Assembly (NCBI GenBank): GCA_040954595.2
Contig: CM082588.2
Location: forward strand, 12,462,001 to 12,526,000
DNA length: 64,000 bases
From: Balanoglossus misakiensis
Taxonomy: Eukaryota > Hemichordata
Direction of reading: 5' to 3'
Shown here one piece after another: positions 19,252 to 31,599 of the stretch (position 1 is the stretch's first letter; each line of letters opens with the position of its first letter). A program made the position numbers and the translations under genes. Under the pieces are notes generated by a model. The model did not search any database and had not been told where the DNA came from. It worked only from the letters and a program-made list of their open reading frames with translations.

Positions 19252-19733
19252 AAATAATAATAATAATAATAATAATAATAATTTATTTGTATAGCGTCAG
19301 TATCCACAAAAAATGTGATCAATGACGCTTAAAGCAAAAGTACAATACAACAAATGGCTAAAAACAGATTTAAAAAGTAAAGTTTTAACATTTGATTTAA
19401 AAACAGATAAGTCTGGTGCCTGGCGAATGGTGAGTGGAAGATTATTCCAAAGAATTGGAGCAGCAACAGTAAAAGCACGATCACCATAACTCTTGGTGCG
19501 TGATCGAACAAGGCAGAGTTTGAACTGATCAGCTGACCTTAAATTGCGACACGGAACATATAGATTAGTCATGCTAGAAAGATAGATTGGACCAAGTTTA
19601 TGAATGGATTTAAAAATGAGAACTAACATCTTAAAAACAATACGCTCTGTAACAGGTAGCCAGTGCAACTGATACAAAATTGGAGTGATGTGACAGGTGA
19701 TTTTTGAACGAGTAACAATTAGAAAGGGACAGC
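19252..19733 (-). mobile_element. Second 5'-truncated CR1/L2-type LINE fragment, unit B
   Basis: Antisense in the E2-E3 intron. Coding 19297-19733 reads TRSKITCHITPILYQLHWLP, FKMLVLIFKSIHKLGP, RTKSYGDRAFTVAAPILWNN and ends with an FKSNVKTLLF block, again a reverse-transcriptase C-terminus. The tail is (ATT)n, seen as AAT repeats at 19252-19283. The sequence differs clearly from the LINE in the E11-G1 intron, so it is a separate insertion. Confidence 0.78.
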
Positions 19734-19948
19734 AGCTTAGCTCTATTCCGTTTCCAAAGTGTTTGTTCTTTTAAACTACCTGTGCATTTTTTTATTTATT
19801 CTGATTATGCTAATATGCTAATTTGTCGGTTTGTCACATCACAATTTTTGTAGGAAACTCACCCCTGGGAATTTTTTTCAGCCACTTACATACATTCATA
19901 ATCACATGACATTGATGATCATGGAAAATTTGACCCTTTTCCTTGTAG

Positions 19949-20071
19949 GACTCAACCAGTGTCCACCAAATCCGTGCCAGAATGGTGGCTTCTGTCAACC
20001 GGCTCGAAATTCCTGCTTTGATCTCACCTGCATATGTACTGGTTGCTACAAAGGTGATAGGTGTGAGATAT
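19949..20071 (+). CDS. EGF-like exon E3, unit B (open, eight cysteines)
   Basis: A 123-bp class 1-1 exon (acceptor CCTTGTAG, donor AT/GTAAGT). It reads LNQCPPNPCQNGGFCQPARN, then SC, LTCICTGCYKGDRC, giving six canonical cysteines plus the extra pair. The exon is the same in B, C and D. The upstream frame is open by chance into the intron, but the acceptor position fixes the start. Confidence 0.8.
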
Positions 20072-20625
20072 GTAAGTATACAGCGCAGTCTCTTTTACCT
20101 TTTGTCTCTGATGCATTCAAATACTGCATGTTTCCTGAGCATAGGTGTAGCCATCACCACAGCAGAGCTTGGAGAGTTCTTGACATCGAATGCAAGATTA
20201 CACTCTTCCCAATCAAAATCACTTTTGTAGCGCATAATGTCTTGATTGTCTTAGTTCAAGAAACATTATGCGCGACTGGCCAATTTTACTGCCTTTTGTC
20301 AACGCACAACCACTATGGAAATTCTCACTCCAGGCCAGATAGTGTAAATTTGCATATGAGTCTAAAGGTATGCTTGAAGTCAAGTCAAGCATTTGCAAGG
20401 AACCCTCCTCCAGTACACAGGTCTTTGATTTCATGAAGGGAAGCCCTTGCCTCACAGTCACTGCCACATGATCTATGGAGGTGTGAACAACTTGATACCA
20501 GCCTAATATAAGTTGTAGGCACAATCACTCCACACACCCTTGCCATAATTCTGCAAGGTTTTTGCCATATCTGTACTGTAGAATGAGTAGCAATGAATAA
20601 AATGGCGTCCTTTCTTAATTTCCAG
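20072..20625. other. E3-E4 intron with small hairpin, unit B
   Basis: GCGCATAATGT (20230-20240) and ACATTATGCGC (20263-20273) form a hairpin with a short loop. It is present in C (39365-39408) and D (59280-59323). No exon seen; minus-strand open frames here look accidental. Confidence 0.5.
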
Positions 20626-20741
20626 TGCAAAACCCCTGTGATCCCAACCCATGTATGAATGGCGGATTTTGCCAGCAAACATCGTGCAATTCTATTCATG
20701 CCAGTGTGTGAACTCTTACACAGGTGACATCTGTCAAACCA
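20626..20741 (+). pseudogene. EGF-like exon E4, frameshifted, unit B
   Basis: Acceptor TTTCCAG. It reads QNPCDPNPCMNGGFCQQTSC, then one T is missing (AATTCTATTC against AATTTCTATTC in C), and the frame stops at TGA 20709-20711. At the expected exon end there is no GT (CAAACCATAGAC), in any unit. Confidence 0.68.
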
Positions 20742-21991
20742 TAGACCCTAGAGAAAGAAGGACGAGCAACTGCGGCAAAGATCAAAGGGTTTGGGGATTA
20801 TCTGTATGATGATATGATGATGTTCTTTTGCATATAATTAACACCCAGGACAGTTGGACAATGACTTCCTTACTTCGGCACGTGTCGACCCCACCAGTGA
20901 TGCGAAAACTTGCCACCAAACTGGCACTCCTGCATTTCAGCAGCCACTGCGTTTTTTTCTAAAATTCTAAAAGTATTACGATGTCTGTGCTAATTATTAT
21001 GGTTTGGTGTTCGTCTGTCGGTTGAACGGTCATTTCTAGTGCCACAAGCTTCATTTAAAAATTGTAAACAAATCATCCATGTTTTTTGCATGTCCGACTG
21101 GGCACTCATATTTCTTGGTAACGCTAACACTTTTCTTAATAATTTTATGTTTGTGTGAAGCATTGAAATAAAAAGTGTGGTTTAGGGGCATTTTATTTCG
21201 CAGTGCGTGAACAATAAAACAGATTTCACGAAAACAATTTGTAAACAAACTGGGTGGATTTTCATGTGTGCGCTATGGCCGCCAGGCAACCCTCGGTACG
21301 GTTAGCTCACAACCTTGTGAAATACCCGGACTGTTAGACAAAAGATGCTTGTTTTGGACGCTGTCAGACTCAGAGGTGCCAAATTCCTGTTTAACTTGTC
21401 CAGATGTGTTCCATAAATGATCGCTGCGTTCACCCACGTTGCACTTTTCTCGTCTTCTGCGAGATGTTCTAAGGTGTTTGTGACAACTTCACGCAAAACG
21501 CGAGACTTTGCGTTAGTTTATACACAGTTGATTTGCAAATTGGATTATTGGGATTTACCTGGAAATAATGTATGCAAAAGAACATCATTTCAAGAAAAAA
21601 CTGGAGTTGCGCGTCCTTCTTTCTCTAGTGTCCATGGTCAAACAAGTGAGTATATACTTTCAAGACACCCTGCAAACAAACAAGCAATCTTCATTCCGTA
21701 GATCTTTAAGCATATTTATGCATTGTAAATTTTGATGTGAAACTTCAAATTTTATTGGTCTTGTTGCCAAACTTCTGAAGAAATGAGGATATTGTTTTGA
21801 AGGGTATTTTATCAGTAGATAACAAATACCATGGCCCTCCATGCAAATACCCACATGGTAAATTAAAACTGTTGCAGGTGTATTTGATTTCCACATATGG
21901 ATTACATGTGGGATAATATTGGGTGCTGGCAGTTTCAGTAAATGAACTGCTCTATTGCTGAGATAACAATAGGTTGCACTTTTTATTGCAG
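20742..21991. other. E4-E5 intron, unit B
   Basis: A 1.25-kb intron without recognisable genes. The segment 21251-21383 (TGGGTGGATTTTCATGTGTG onward) is the only part of the E1-E5 region that unit A retained. Confidence 0.5.
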
Positions 21992-22114
21992 TCCAAGATC
22001 CATGCCAGCGAAACAGCTGTCTCAACGGGGCTGTATGTAATGCAGTGGCCAACTCCTGCACGGCATATACCTGTGCCTGTACTGGTTGCTATGAGGGTAA
22101 CCGTTGTGAAATAT
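21992..22114 (+). CDS. EGF-like exon E5, unit B (open, eight cysteines)
   Basis: A 123-bp class 1-1 exon (acceptor TTATTGCAG, donor AT/GTAAGT). It reads VQDPCQRNSCLNGAVCNAVA, then SC, YTCACTGCYEGNRCEI. The full eight-cysteine pattern is kept. A longer minus-strand ORF overlaps it but has no recognisable features. Confidence 0.8.
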
Positions 22115-22950
22115 GTAAGTTTCTGACGTACCGTAAATGACAATCTTTTGGGCACTTTCTCTTCATAGCAATTGAATTGTGTGGTAACTTCTCATTTCTA
22201 AAATTTCCCCAAGAGAAAAGAAAGGAAAAGAAAACAGAAATTTCATTTGTATGTCCGTGCAATTTAGGATAGGCACGAACTTGTGAGGAAGTGTACGAAG
22301 CTGGATGTTTTCATCACTCAAATATACAAGAGTTGCCTCTTGAAGACTAGTGTCTGTAGAGATAATTGTGCATGTGAGGTAATCTCTCCTAAGGTGGTGC
22401 ACACATCTGAGTATTAAGTAAAAGAGACGTCCTTAATTATCCTTACTATTTGGCTTGAAAAATCAATCTTACTAGGTGTTCTGATTAGAGAGGTGTCCAT
22501 GAGGTGACTACACCTGTTACTGCCAGTAGTGTTGGACTGGGGCCATCTGTGCCGTAGGTGTGTCGAATTACTGTTTTATGACACAGCGTGGTATATAAAC
22601 CCTCATTTTTGGTATTCTCAATGTGATAGATGGACCCATACACCAATAAATGGGGTGGAAGCATTACTAAGTTTCATCCTTTCAAAATTTGCTGATGTAG
22701 GGTCAAAATTGAGTGTGAGGTGCACGTTAAAAAGGAAAGCCTTCTGTATCATGTTGATGGCACATTTTTTAATTTTTCAAGATTCTTACAGAAAAATCCT
22801 AGCAATAGCATCATTATGTTATTTTAAATGTACAGGTTTGAAACAAGGAATGAAGACATTGCTCACATATTTAAACGAAATGAACATCACAAGTACATGT
22901 ACAAGTTTTTGACAAGCAGGTAATTGATACTTTCATTTTTGTTTTGGCAG
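22115..22950. other. E5-E6 intron, unit B
   Basis: An 836-bp intron with a purine-rich run (AAGAGAAAAGAAAGGAAAAG) near 22210. A plus-strand open frame of 127 codons at 22529-22912 has no EGF-like features and I regard it as accidental. Variants here mark the change from D resembling B to D resembling C. Confidence 0.45.
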
Positions 22951-23070
22951 CCATTGATCAGTTATACTCTATGCCTTGTCAAAATGGTGGCACATGCGTT
23001 GCACGAGACGGCTGTTTCCTGTTTGACTGTATGTGTACCGAATGCTTCACTGGTGCCACATGTACAATGC
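22951..23070 (+). CDS. EGF-like exon E6, unit B (open, lacks C1)
   Basis: Identical in plan to unit A; it reads CVARDGC where A has CVTRDGC. In B-D it follows E5. Confidence 0.75.
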
Positions 23071-23365
23071 GTAAGTACAAACCAATATTATTTTATTCAA
23101 TGCAAAACACTTGTTATGTATTATATAATATAAGTACGGTACACATATTAAAGCCCTGGTAACTCAAACTTTGGGCTAGCTTAATGTTATCACTATTTTT
23201 GTTTTCGGTTGCAACTGTGGTTTCTTGTCACACTCTAAAGGATTTCACAGCATTTGGTTTTTCAAAACAGCCCTTTGGTTGTTGTCATGTATACATGTAC
23301 ATGACTGTGGAGTGTAGTTTGTAGATTCTGTAATTTTGACAATATCTTGACTGCACATCCCACAG

Positions 23366-23488
23366 CTGTCAACCAGTGTCAACCCATCCAGTGTCGGAAT
23401 GGTGGAAACTGTGTGCTGACGCCCAATTGGTGTACTAAATTCACATGCTCCTGTACAAGCTGTTACTCCGGCGATTTATGTCAGACAT
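23366..23488 (+). CDS. EGF-like exon E7, unit B (open)
   Basis: Eight cysteines kept. One replacement, WCTKFTC instead of WCTEFTC. Confidence 0.8.
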
Positions 23489-23866
23489 GTGAGTGATTTT
23501 AAATTTCAGATGAAGAGGAACATAATAACATAACACATAATCGGCTTGGTTTCTTCCAACCTGTATCAAACAGTGAATAACGACACAATTTGGGGGAAAT
23601 TTATTAAGAATGTGTGTGCCATAAAAAGGGATTGTGTTTTTGACCAAACAATAACCTGCACCGTATGGTACACTAAGACACTATTACACCTGTGTCAAAA
23701 TTTCATTACGTTTCTTTTGTTGAACATGAAAGAAATTTGTCACAGTGATGTTCTGTTGACCAACTGAGATTTTTACCACTCAACCCTGACTGCACAAATC
23801 TGTTTAAAGTATATGTAGTAAATATTAACTGTACACAATTTATATCACTTTCTCTTCTGTGCACAG

Positions 23867-23983
23867 ATTTGAATCCGTGTCAGCCCAACCCTTGTCTAAA
23901 CAGTGGATTCTGCCAGCAAGTGTCCTGCACCGAGTTCAGATGCCAGAGTCCGCGCTGTTTCATCGGAACCACGTGCGCTGAAC
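23867..23983 (+). CDS. EGF-like exon E8, unit B (open, C5 replaced)
   Basis: As in unit A but ending TTCAE. CQS again replaces the C4-x-C5 pair. Confidence 0.72.
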
Positions 23984-24205
23984 GTAAGCAAACCAGTGTC
24001 AGATTTCCCGCACAAAGTAGAAATCGCTGGGCTTTGTCATTGATATTGTCTCAATAAAGTTGCCTGTGATTGTGCAGCTAACCAAGAGACTTATATGCAC
24101 TACCGTAGCCATGATGAATATTTTCATTGACTCAAATGCTCATCAGTGTAGATGTTGCTATTTTTCCAACCGTAAATTGAAACATCAGAAAGTTATGACA
24201 TCAAC

Positions 24206-24235
24206 TACCCCCACCCCCACCCCACCCCACCCCCA
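24206..24235. repeat. C-rich CCCCA tract, unit B
   Basis: A run of CCCCCA and CCCCA repeats (ACCCCCACCCCCACC) in the E8-E9 intron. D has the long form (63250-63279), C a short form (43336-43349), A none. On the minus strand the run is G-rich (TGGGGGTGGG). Confidence 0.8.
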
Positions 24236-24431
24236 ACTAGTAAATATTATAAGATGCTGTAATTATGATAAAGATGGTAGCACCAAGCTGGGATCAAGTC
24301 GTCTTCATTATCCGTCACACATGAACATGATCACATCGATGTGCAATCTTCTGACAGTCTGCTACAGATTTCACTTCCCACTCAAGTGTGTAAGACCCTA
24401 ATGTGATACTTTTCATTTCTCTCACCCTTAG

Positions 24432-24554
24432 CAATCATCCAGTGTCTTCTAAACCAATGTCTGAATAACGGAGTGTATCAGCCACTTCAAGGCTCCTGCT
24501 CAATCTACACCTGCAACTGTCCAACCTGCTACACTGGGCAAACATGTGTTACAT
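24432..24554 (+). CDS. EGF-like exon E9, unit B (open, C3 replaced)
   Basis: It reads IIQCLLNQCLNNGVY: two private replacements against A, C and D (INQCLLNPC). It is otherwise open with the same donor. Confidence 0.7.
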
Positions 24555-24569
24555 GTAAGTCACAAGTTT

Positions 24570-25435
24570 TTAGGTCCCATTGGTATGTACCATGGGACCT
24601 TATGGGATTGGTTACGTCTGTATGTATGTATGGATGGATGGATGGATGGATGTCTGTATGTCCGTCCACATCAAAAATTTGAAAACCGCAGCGCGTATGA
24701 CCTCGATATTTGGTGTGTAGATGCAGGCAGGGCTGTAGATGGGAGTTTGTTCAAATGAAGATGTCATTGCCAAAAATATGCAAATTAGCTGGGAAAATGT
24801 GAAATTGGTCAAAACTCAAAAACTGGACAACCACTGGTCATATTGATTTGAAAATTGGTATGCATGTACCTTATATCAACCTCATACAATCCTGTATGTT
24901 TTGAGCTAATATTATCGATTTCCTTTTTTTTATGCATTTTTTTGAATTTTTCCATGTTATTGGTAAAAAGTCATTGAAATTTAGTATGAAGCTTCCTAAT
25001 GGTTGTCTAAGTAACCATAGTTTTGTTCAAATTGTTGCAAAATGTGCATATCTATAATGTTGAGCAATATTTGCCATTTTTGGTCAAAAAATGTTTTTCT
25101 TTAAAACCTCATGCCAGATTGCTTTGCAATTTGGTAGGCATGTTCGTAGGGGTAACCTAAATAATATGTTGTAAAAAAATGTGATATTTGCATAAATGTG
25201 TTATCGGGGAAACTTTTGCAATTTTTGTCAAAAATTGTTTTCTCTGAAACAGCTTGTCCTATTGCTTTGAACTTAGGCAGCATGTTCCTTGTAGTGATTG
25301 AAGTAAGATATTGTACAATTTTGGTGATATTTGCATATTTGGTTTTTGCCATTTTTGAATAAATATTTTCTGTGAAACTGCTTGTTGGATTGCTTTGAAA
25401 TTAGATTTTTCTCTGATTGCTTTGAAATTTAGGTT
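24570..25435. repeat. Interspersed (GGAT)n and degenerate 140-bp repeat, unit B
   Basis: The copy of the element described at 5070-5935, with TATGTATGGATGGATGG at 24620-24650. Confidence 0.55.
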
Positions 25436-26496
25436 ATAATTTCATAACACATACCTGTATATGTGCAACTTTTATTCAATTCTTAGATCACAAAGATTAA
25501 ATATTTAGCGAGTTTTTTTTGGTAAGTTTCTTTGTTTTTGGTTAGCAAATCTTCTCCTAAACAAATTGTCCAGTTGTTTTTAAAGTTACTATTTACAAGG
25601 AGTTGTTACCTCGAACAAAGACATGTTTACATAACTTAAATAGGCCAGCTGTTACAGAGACCACCAGCTATCAAATTTTAATTCCCAGTGGCAGGTCAGT
25701 GTGTGTCTGTTCCAGAGCTGACTGAAAGAAGTTGCTTCGCATATGTGTTTGTACAGACAATTTTTGGTCAATTTTTTTTCTAGCACCACTTGTAAGACTG
25801 CCATGACACATGACAGTTTATTGGGCATGTTCCTTGTTAATGTTTTTACATTCCATATTTCTATATGGTCAGATCATATCTGCTTGCAAATGTCACCTGT
25901 AATTTTTATTCTGGTGTGTCACTGTTTCCGCATAATCCTCAAATGTCATCAGATCTTCGAATGTGATGAAAACAGTGTGTTTTGAGTGTTTTTTTAAATG
26001 ACCTTTTGGGTTAAAAGTGGCAAAAATGGCAATTTTGTCTTGAAAGGGGTCAATAAGACTGACTTTTTTGGAATCAGCACCATTTTTTACATTGAATGGA
26101 CTAGTCTGCTCAAACTTTCCTTACCAAAAATTCTGTTTAATCTTCTGAAACATGTATACTAGTATACATGTAGCTGCCTGATAGTTTGCCCTGTGTGTGT
26201 AATTGCTGAGTGACATAACACATTCTGTGATTGGTGCAGTCACGTAACCACCAATCAGATCGCTTGTTATAAGGAGAACTGCACGACCTTTAACCGCATT
26301 AGCATACCTGATTTTAGGACTCGATATTACCTCTGAGGACGCAATATTTAAGTTGAAGTTTTTTTCTTTTATCATATTAGAGCAAGAAGACTTGTTTTTT
26401 ATGTAAAAGAAATAGACCCTAATATACAGAGTGCATTTTGAAACGATAGGCAGGTCCGGCCCATAGCCTAATTCTTCATTTTTCTGTCATGCGTAG

Positions 26497-26613
26497 GAAT
26501 TGATCAGTGCTAACAACCCATGTCAAAATGGCAGCACTTGCCAACCCTAACCTCGTGTGTGGCATTGACGTGCACCTGCCAAGGATGCTATACTGGGGAG
26601 CGCTGTGAAAATT
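26497..26613 (+). pseudogene. EGF-like exon E10, frameshifted, unit B
   Basis: Same two frameshifts as A, but with an intact acceptor (GCGTAG). LTCTCQGCYTGERC is readable in the third frame. Confidence 0.7.
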
Positions 26614-27006
26614 GTCAGTCAGTTTCTTTTGTCAAATTAATCAATATGTGTGGGACTGCTATACATGTATATAAAACAGAATACTGCGATGGAAAATTCT
26701 ATAACTTAATGTTTCAGTGGATATATGACTTAAAGTTAGCAGGTTGCAGTAAATTCAACAGAAAGTGTAATTTCCTCTTGTGTGAGCTCTGTGCGACTGT
26801 GCCAATGAAAATCTCACCACAAACAAAAATGACAGGTATACACTGTATATTAGCAGCTTTGTCTCTGTAATAGCCATAGTGTTTTGAAGTTGAAAACTTG
26901 CAAAGTGTGCAGTTTTATTCACACTACAAAGGAAACATTGTTGAAACGGATTATCTGTGTACATTGTCAAACTGTACACTTGTCGTGAGATTTATTCTCA
27001 ATTATA

Positions 27007-28128
27007 TTATATCATGCTACAGTCCACAATTCTGATTGGACGAGAGTTCAATTCAGCGATGCTAAAATACTCAATAATGCACTGCTGGCAGTGGTAAAAC
27101 GGGCTTTCTGTTTGCCACCTGGGTTTGTTCTTTAGGTTGTTGTATGTGTTTACACTCATCATGTTTATTGTAGAACCAGGGTCGATCAGTGAGGCAACTG
27201 CTGTTTGTTCTATCTGCACTGTTACTCGAGGCCTCCTGCCATTTGATTGTTGTACAGTGAAGCAGTATTCATCTCCCGAGCTGTCTTCCACTTTATGCAC
27301 AGCTTTGACAGTTTCATCCTTGTCTACCCTATTTGCCTTGCCTTTTGATCGGCAGCATTTGGCAAAATGGTTATGTTTGCCACACTTCCTGCATGACTTG
27401 CCTTTAGCTGGACATACTGAGTCATGTGGATAGGTGCCACCACAATAATAACAAGTGGACGGTCCTTTCGCTGGCTGCTGATGAGCTCTCTTTTGTTTAT
27501 TTGGTTTCGGGCGTTGGTGGCGCTGTTTTCTGACCGCATTCACAGATGCCGTATCTGCACCATATTTTGGGTTTTCTCCTCAATCCCACTAGCCTGAACC
27601 TCTGATACCTCAAATGAACGGGCTGTACTCAGTAGATTCTCTAGTGTCGTCTCCTCCCGAAGAGCACGACGTCTGAGACGGGCTGATGTGAATCCTCGTA
27701 TGATTTGTGATTTGACCTCTTGATCCTTATTGGTGAAGTCACATATGTTTCTGCTAGGCGTTGCAAACAAGTGTGATAGGCATCAATCGATTCGCCGTTG
27801 TTTTGTATTGTGTCTCTGAAGATGAATCGTTCGTATTCAATGTTCCGTTTGGGTGAGAAGTACGACGTAAGCTTTAATTTGGCTGTTTCACAGCTCGTTC
27901 CTGTATCTGGTAGAGTATCAAAGAAGTCGGAAACTTCCTCACCTGCCCAGTGCAATAGCAGTGCACGTTGTCGCTTGTCATCTGTAATGTTGAATGCGAC
28001 AAATGCGTTTTCTACTCTAGCCATGTACTTTTTTCCATCTCGTACTGGTGGTTGTCGGATCTGAATGAATAGGAAAACTCGGCATTGACGGCTAGCTGAT
28101 TCTCCATGTTCTCCGTCCTCGTCGCCAA
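27007..28128 (-). pseudogene. Truncated Gypsy-type gag and protease start, unit B
   Basis: As in A, with one further missing base near 27563 that splits the capsid-to-knuckle frame again (27540-27770 and 27007-27543). The knuckles CYYCGGTYPHDSVC and CRKCGKHNHFAKCC and the altered LIDPGST site are unchanged. Confidence 0.75.
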
Positions 28129-28300
28129 ATATAGAATCGTGGGTGGGCAATAATGACAACACGAGACACCAAGTCCGGCATGTAAGAGTGAGAGTGCTTA
28201 GCCTCGTTCACGCACTTTATTCATAATGACCCGAATGTTGCATTACGTCATTTTACAGAATGTATAAAGTATAGATGCTCACCAGTGTTTGGACACTACA
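28113..28300 (-). mobile_element. Candidate 5' LTR and primer-binding region, unit B
   Basis: TGTAGTGTCC at 28300 on the minus strand runs to the TTGGCGACGAGG block at 28113-28128. It is nearly identical to unit A. Confidence 0.45.
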
Positions 28301-28501
28301 ATATACATGTGACTGCAGTGTCTTTCCAATCATGAATTTGCAAGGTGTCCTTCAGAGAAAATCTTCTGATTCTCTTTTCTGATTTGCTTTGCATATATAA
28401 CTTAATGATCTCATTTGTTGGAATTCCCTGTCTCAAATTTTTGATGATCAGTCTCTGCCCAATTGCTCATCGTCCCAACTTTCTTGTGTATTGAAAACCA
28501 G

Positions 28502-28625
28502 GAATCAACCAATGCGATCCCAATCCGTGCTTGAACAGTGGTTTCTGCCAGATGACATCTGGATCATGTCAACTGTACACATGTTTCTGTCAGAATTGTT
28601 TTCACTGGTGACCTTTGTGAACAAA
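28502..28625 (+). pseudogene. EGF-like exon E11, +1 frameshift, unit B
   Basis: 124 bp instead of 123: CAGAATTGTTTTCACTGG has one more base than A's CAGAATTCTTACACTGG, and a TGA follows. The second extra cysteine codon (NC) is kept here, so the ancestral module probably had all eight cysteines. Confidence 0.72.
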
Positions 28626-28741
28626 GTAAGTTTTGATTTATTGTCTTGGGTTAATAATTTATACAGTTCAAAGTATCACCATTTCTTTCAATGTGTAGAT
28701 TTTTTTGTTTTTCTCTACAAGTGTAATCAAGATCTGCATGA

Positions 28742-28921
28742 AAATTTGTGTCGCTGTCACCAAACCCAGCTAGTCCATACAACCAACAGTATGAATCACC
28801 ACCTCATGCTGGGCGTAGCCATAGGCTATACATGCCTGCCGGTATCGAAGGCCATTATGAGTATTGGTACCAGACCCCTCTTAAGAATGAATCATGGTTC
28901 CACCCTTATGGTAAAAAGTAA
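28742..28921 (+). other. Candidate extra exon T, unit B
   Basis: The same 59-codon open frame as in A with two replacements (PHAGR for PHARR, PLKNE for PLENE) and the same GTAAGA at its end. Confidence 0.3.
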
Positions 28922-31459
28922 GATTACTCCATGCTAATAAATGACAATATTAGAATGAAAGTACATTCTAAGTGACTTGTTGGGAGCATCGGGACAATTA
29001 ATCCCGAAAAATTGCAATCGGCCTGATTTTCAGTTAACCAATCTAAAGCCCAACTTTTCGTGTATTTAGTTGGGTTTCTAAAACTAACAAATTTTTTGAC
29101 AATATTTATAGCATGATGAACACTACTCTCATCAAATAAAATAATGTTGTGTCGTCCACAACTGGTGTAATTTTTATGTGTTTGGAATCGTAGACACCAT
29201 TTATCTTTTAGTCAACTCTAAATCTAATATAACAGTCGCGAAAATTGCTATGACAAACAAAAAATGAAGTGCTGACAGGGGACACCCTTGTCAGATCCCT
29301 TTGGATGGATAACATTTAGAGAAGACATTGCCATTTTTCAAACATCTAGTATGTGATTATACATAGTTTTAACCCTAACGCTGCCAAGTCAGTTTGATAT
29401 CCAGGGTGCCTAGAATCCTGGCTCCCAGGCCTGTTAGGCTGCCAAGGGCGTGTTACGCAGTAGGGCCTATACAAGACCCTCAAACCAAACCAGAGCAAAC
29501 CAGTATGATTTAGTACATTTAAGGGGGGCTTAGACTGCCAAGTGTGTCTAACATATGAGAGCCATGGCAAGACAGTCAAAATACGTTTAGGAAGAAAAAA
29601 TGGCAAATACATATTTTAAGGGACTTGACACTCTAAACAGGTATGACACCTAGTAGCATTAGGGTTAAAATATAGCTGCAAGCCAAAATGGTCATCTGAG
29701 GTCACTCGAAATTTGGGCAAAATTGTTTGACCCCATACTGGTCCAGGTCCATCAGAAACCAAACCTTCAGCCCTATTCGTTCGCCTGGAATTAGGTATGC
29801 ACATAATTAATGAGTTAAGCAGTTGTATAGGTGACCTCAAAATTCGGCTTTTCATTTTAGTCCCATCCCTCGAAATGCTAAGGCTGTACCTGCTCTGGAG
29901 GCCGAGATATGAGAAAGTAGATCACCTGAGGTCACCCAAAATTTTATGGAAAAAATTGGACCCCACACTTGTCCATGTCCAACAGAAACAAAACCTCTAG
30001 CCCTATTTGGTAAGCCTAGAATTAGGTATGCACATAATTAATTAGGTCAAAGGTCAAGGGGTAACAAGTACATGTGTATGCTTCATCCCACCAAATATGA
30101 AGTCTGTAGGTCTAATAGTTACGTACTTATGAGCATTTATGTTATATATAGTTCAAAGGTCACCAAGGTCACGTGACATTGCGGCGAAATGATTTGGTCC
30201 AGTAGTTGTACCTGTCCACCAAAAATCAGCTCCCTAGGTGTATTAGTTAGCGTAGAAGTAGATATGTGTTTTTCAAGGTGCGTCAAAGGTCAAGGGGTCA
30301 CCCGAAATTTGGCTTCTCATTTCGGCCCCTTGGTCAGTCCCTGTTCACTCCATAAATGGAGACGTGTTCTGCGCAACCGCAGTACGTGTAACCTCTTGAA
30401 CTCAGATGTGCACATGCGTACAGCAGTCCCTGTTCACACCATAAATGGAGACGTGTTCTGCGCAACCACAGCTGGACCTGTGAAAGATCAAATCCGATCG
30501 ACATATTTAGTTTCCGTATATTATATTGACCAATGCAGACTAAATCTAATAGAATTACTACATGTAGTATATCGTGTATAATACACACGTTTGGCAATAT
30601 TGCAGTTTGAGTGTTAGAAGCAGACGTGTATACCCGATCTAAATTTCCGACCTACACATGTACATGTATCACTGTTCACGTGTACATACACCTTAACTGC
30701 GTTCTGAAAATGACATGGTATTTTCAAAATGTTACCCCAGATTACCCCATCATGTGAGAGCCATGAAACTCACACCCATTGTCCAGCAGTAGTTAGTTGA
30801 CTATCCTATTCACTCAAAACAAAAAGAACGGGTGTGAAAAAGTCACTAAAACAGCATTGATACAGAGGTGTATAACACTGTCCATGATTTCAAGAGAAAA
30901 ACATGAACGCAGCCCAGGCAGATCGGTCACTGTATGTGGCGATATCTTTCTAAGTATTTCACTCAACTTGTACAGACGATGCCATGCTGTCTTCTGGAAT
31001 GTGCTGGTAACGTCACACATCGAAACATATTGATGATGCCCTTCCCTGCGGCTCGGACATCATGAATATTATTAAGGTCAAAGATCACCATCCCTTGTGC
31101 AGGCAAAAGATCATGATATTGCCCTCGCTAACATGTGTTATTATTTAAATACGATGTTGTCATAGCTTTACTATGCAGGTATAGTAAAGCCTATGCCTTG
31201 GTCCAGACCCCCCATGGTCAATGAAAAAATATGAAATATAATGATCAAAAATCTTCTTCTCAAAATCGGCATACCCTAATTTGAAAATTTCGCCCTTATA
31301 TGGTCATCAGGTCACTTGACTAATTTAACATTCACGGACGTACTGCACCAGATCTCATTGGCCTGCATCATTGTGCCAAATTTGAGAATTGTAGGTTTAG
31401 CCGTTTTCAAGATCCTAGTGGCCGATGAAAGTGCCAAAGAAGAAGAAAAATGCCAGCAA
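28922..31459. other. E11-G1 intron, first part, unit B
   Basis: No gene seen. It contains the full internally repeated stretch (two blocks ending AGGTATGCACATAATTAAT near 29791 and 30023) and the receptor-like half sites listed separately. Confidence 0.5.
30044..30300 (+). promoter_or_regulatory. Cluster of AGGTCA direct repeats, unit B
   Basis: A perfect DR1 (AGGTCA-A-AGGTCA) lies at 30044-30056. A perfect DR3 (AGGTCA-CCA-AGGTCA) at 30157-30171 runs into an E-box CACGTG (30170-30175). A DR2-like pair lies at 30287-30300. These match nuclear-receptor sites as motifs. Because they sit inside an internally repeated intron segment, function is only a possibility. Confidence 0.3.
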
Positions 31460-31461
31460 TA

Positions 31462-31599
31462 CCAATAGGGTCCATAGGGGCTTGGGCCCCTAAAAACCCC
31501 AGTAATAACAATAGGGGCCCTGCCCATAGGGGCTTGGGCCCCTAAAAACGCGAGTAATACCAATAGGGGCCCCGCCCATAGGGGCTTGGGCCCCTAATA
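31462..31599. repeat. GC-rich minisatellite, unit B
   Basis: As at 11838-11986, with the first monomer shortened (AATAGGGTCCATAGGGGC). Confidence 0.8.

Noticed and set aside
21660-22061. Minus-strand ORF of 133 codons opposite E5 (also in C and D)
   Set aside because: Antisense shadow of a clear EGF exon with good splice borders; no motif of its own.
22529-22912. Plus-strand ORF of 127 codons in the E5-E6 intron, present in B, C and D
   Set aside because: No domain or exon borders matching the cassette; conserved only because the introns are.
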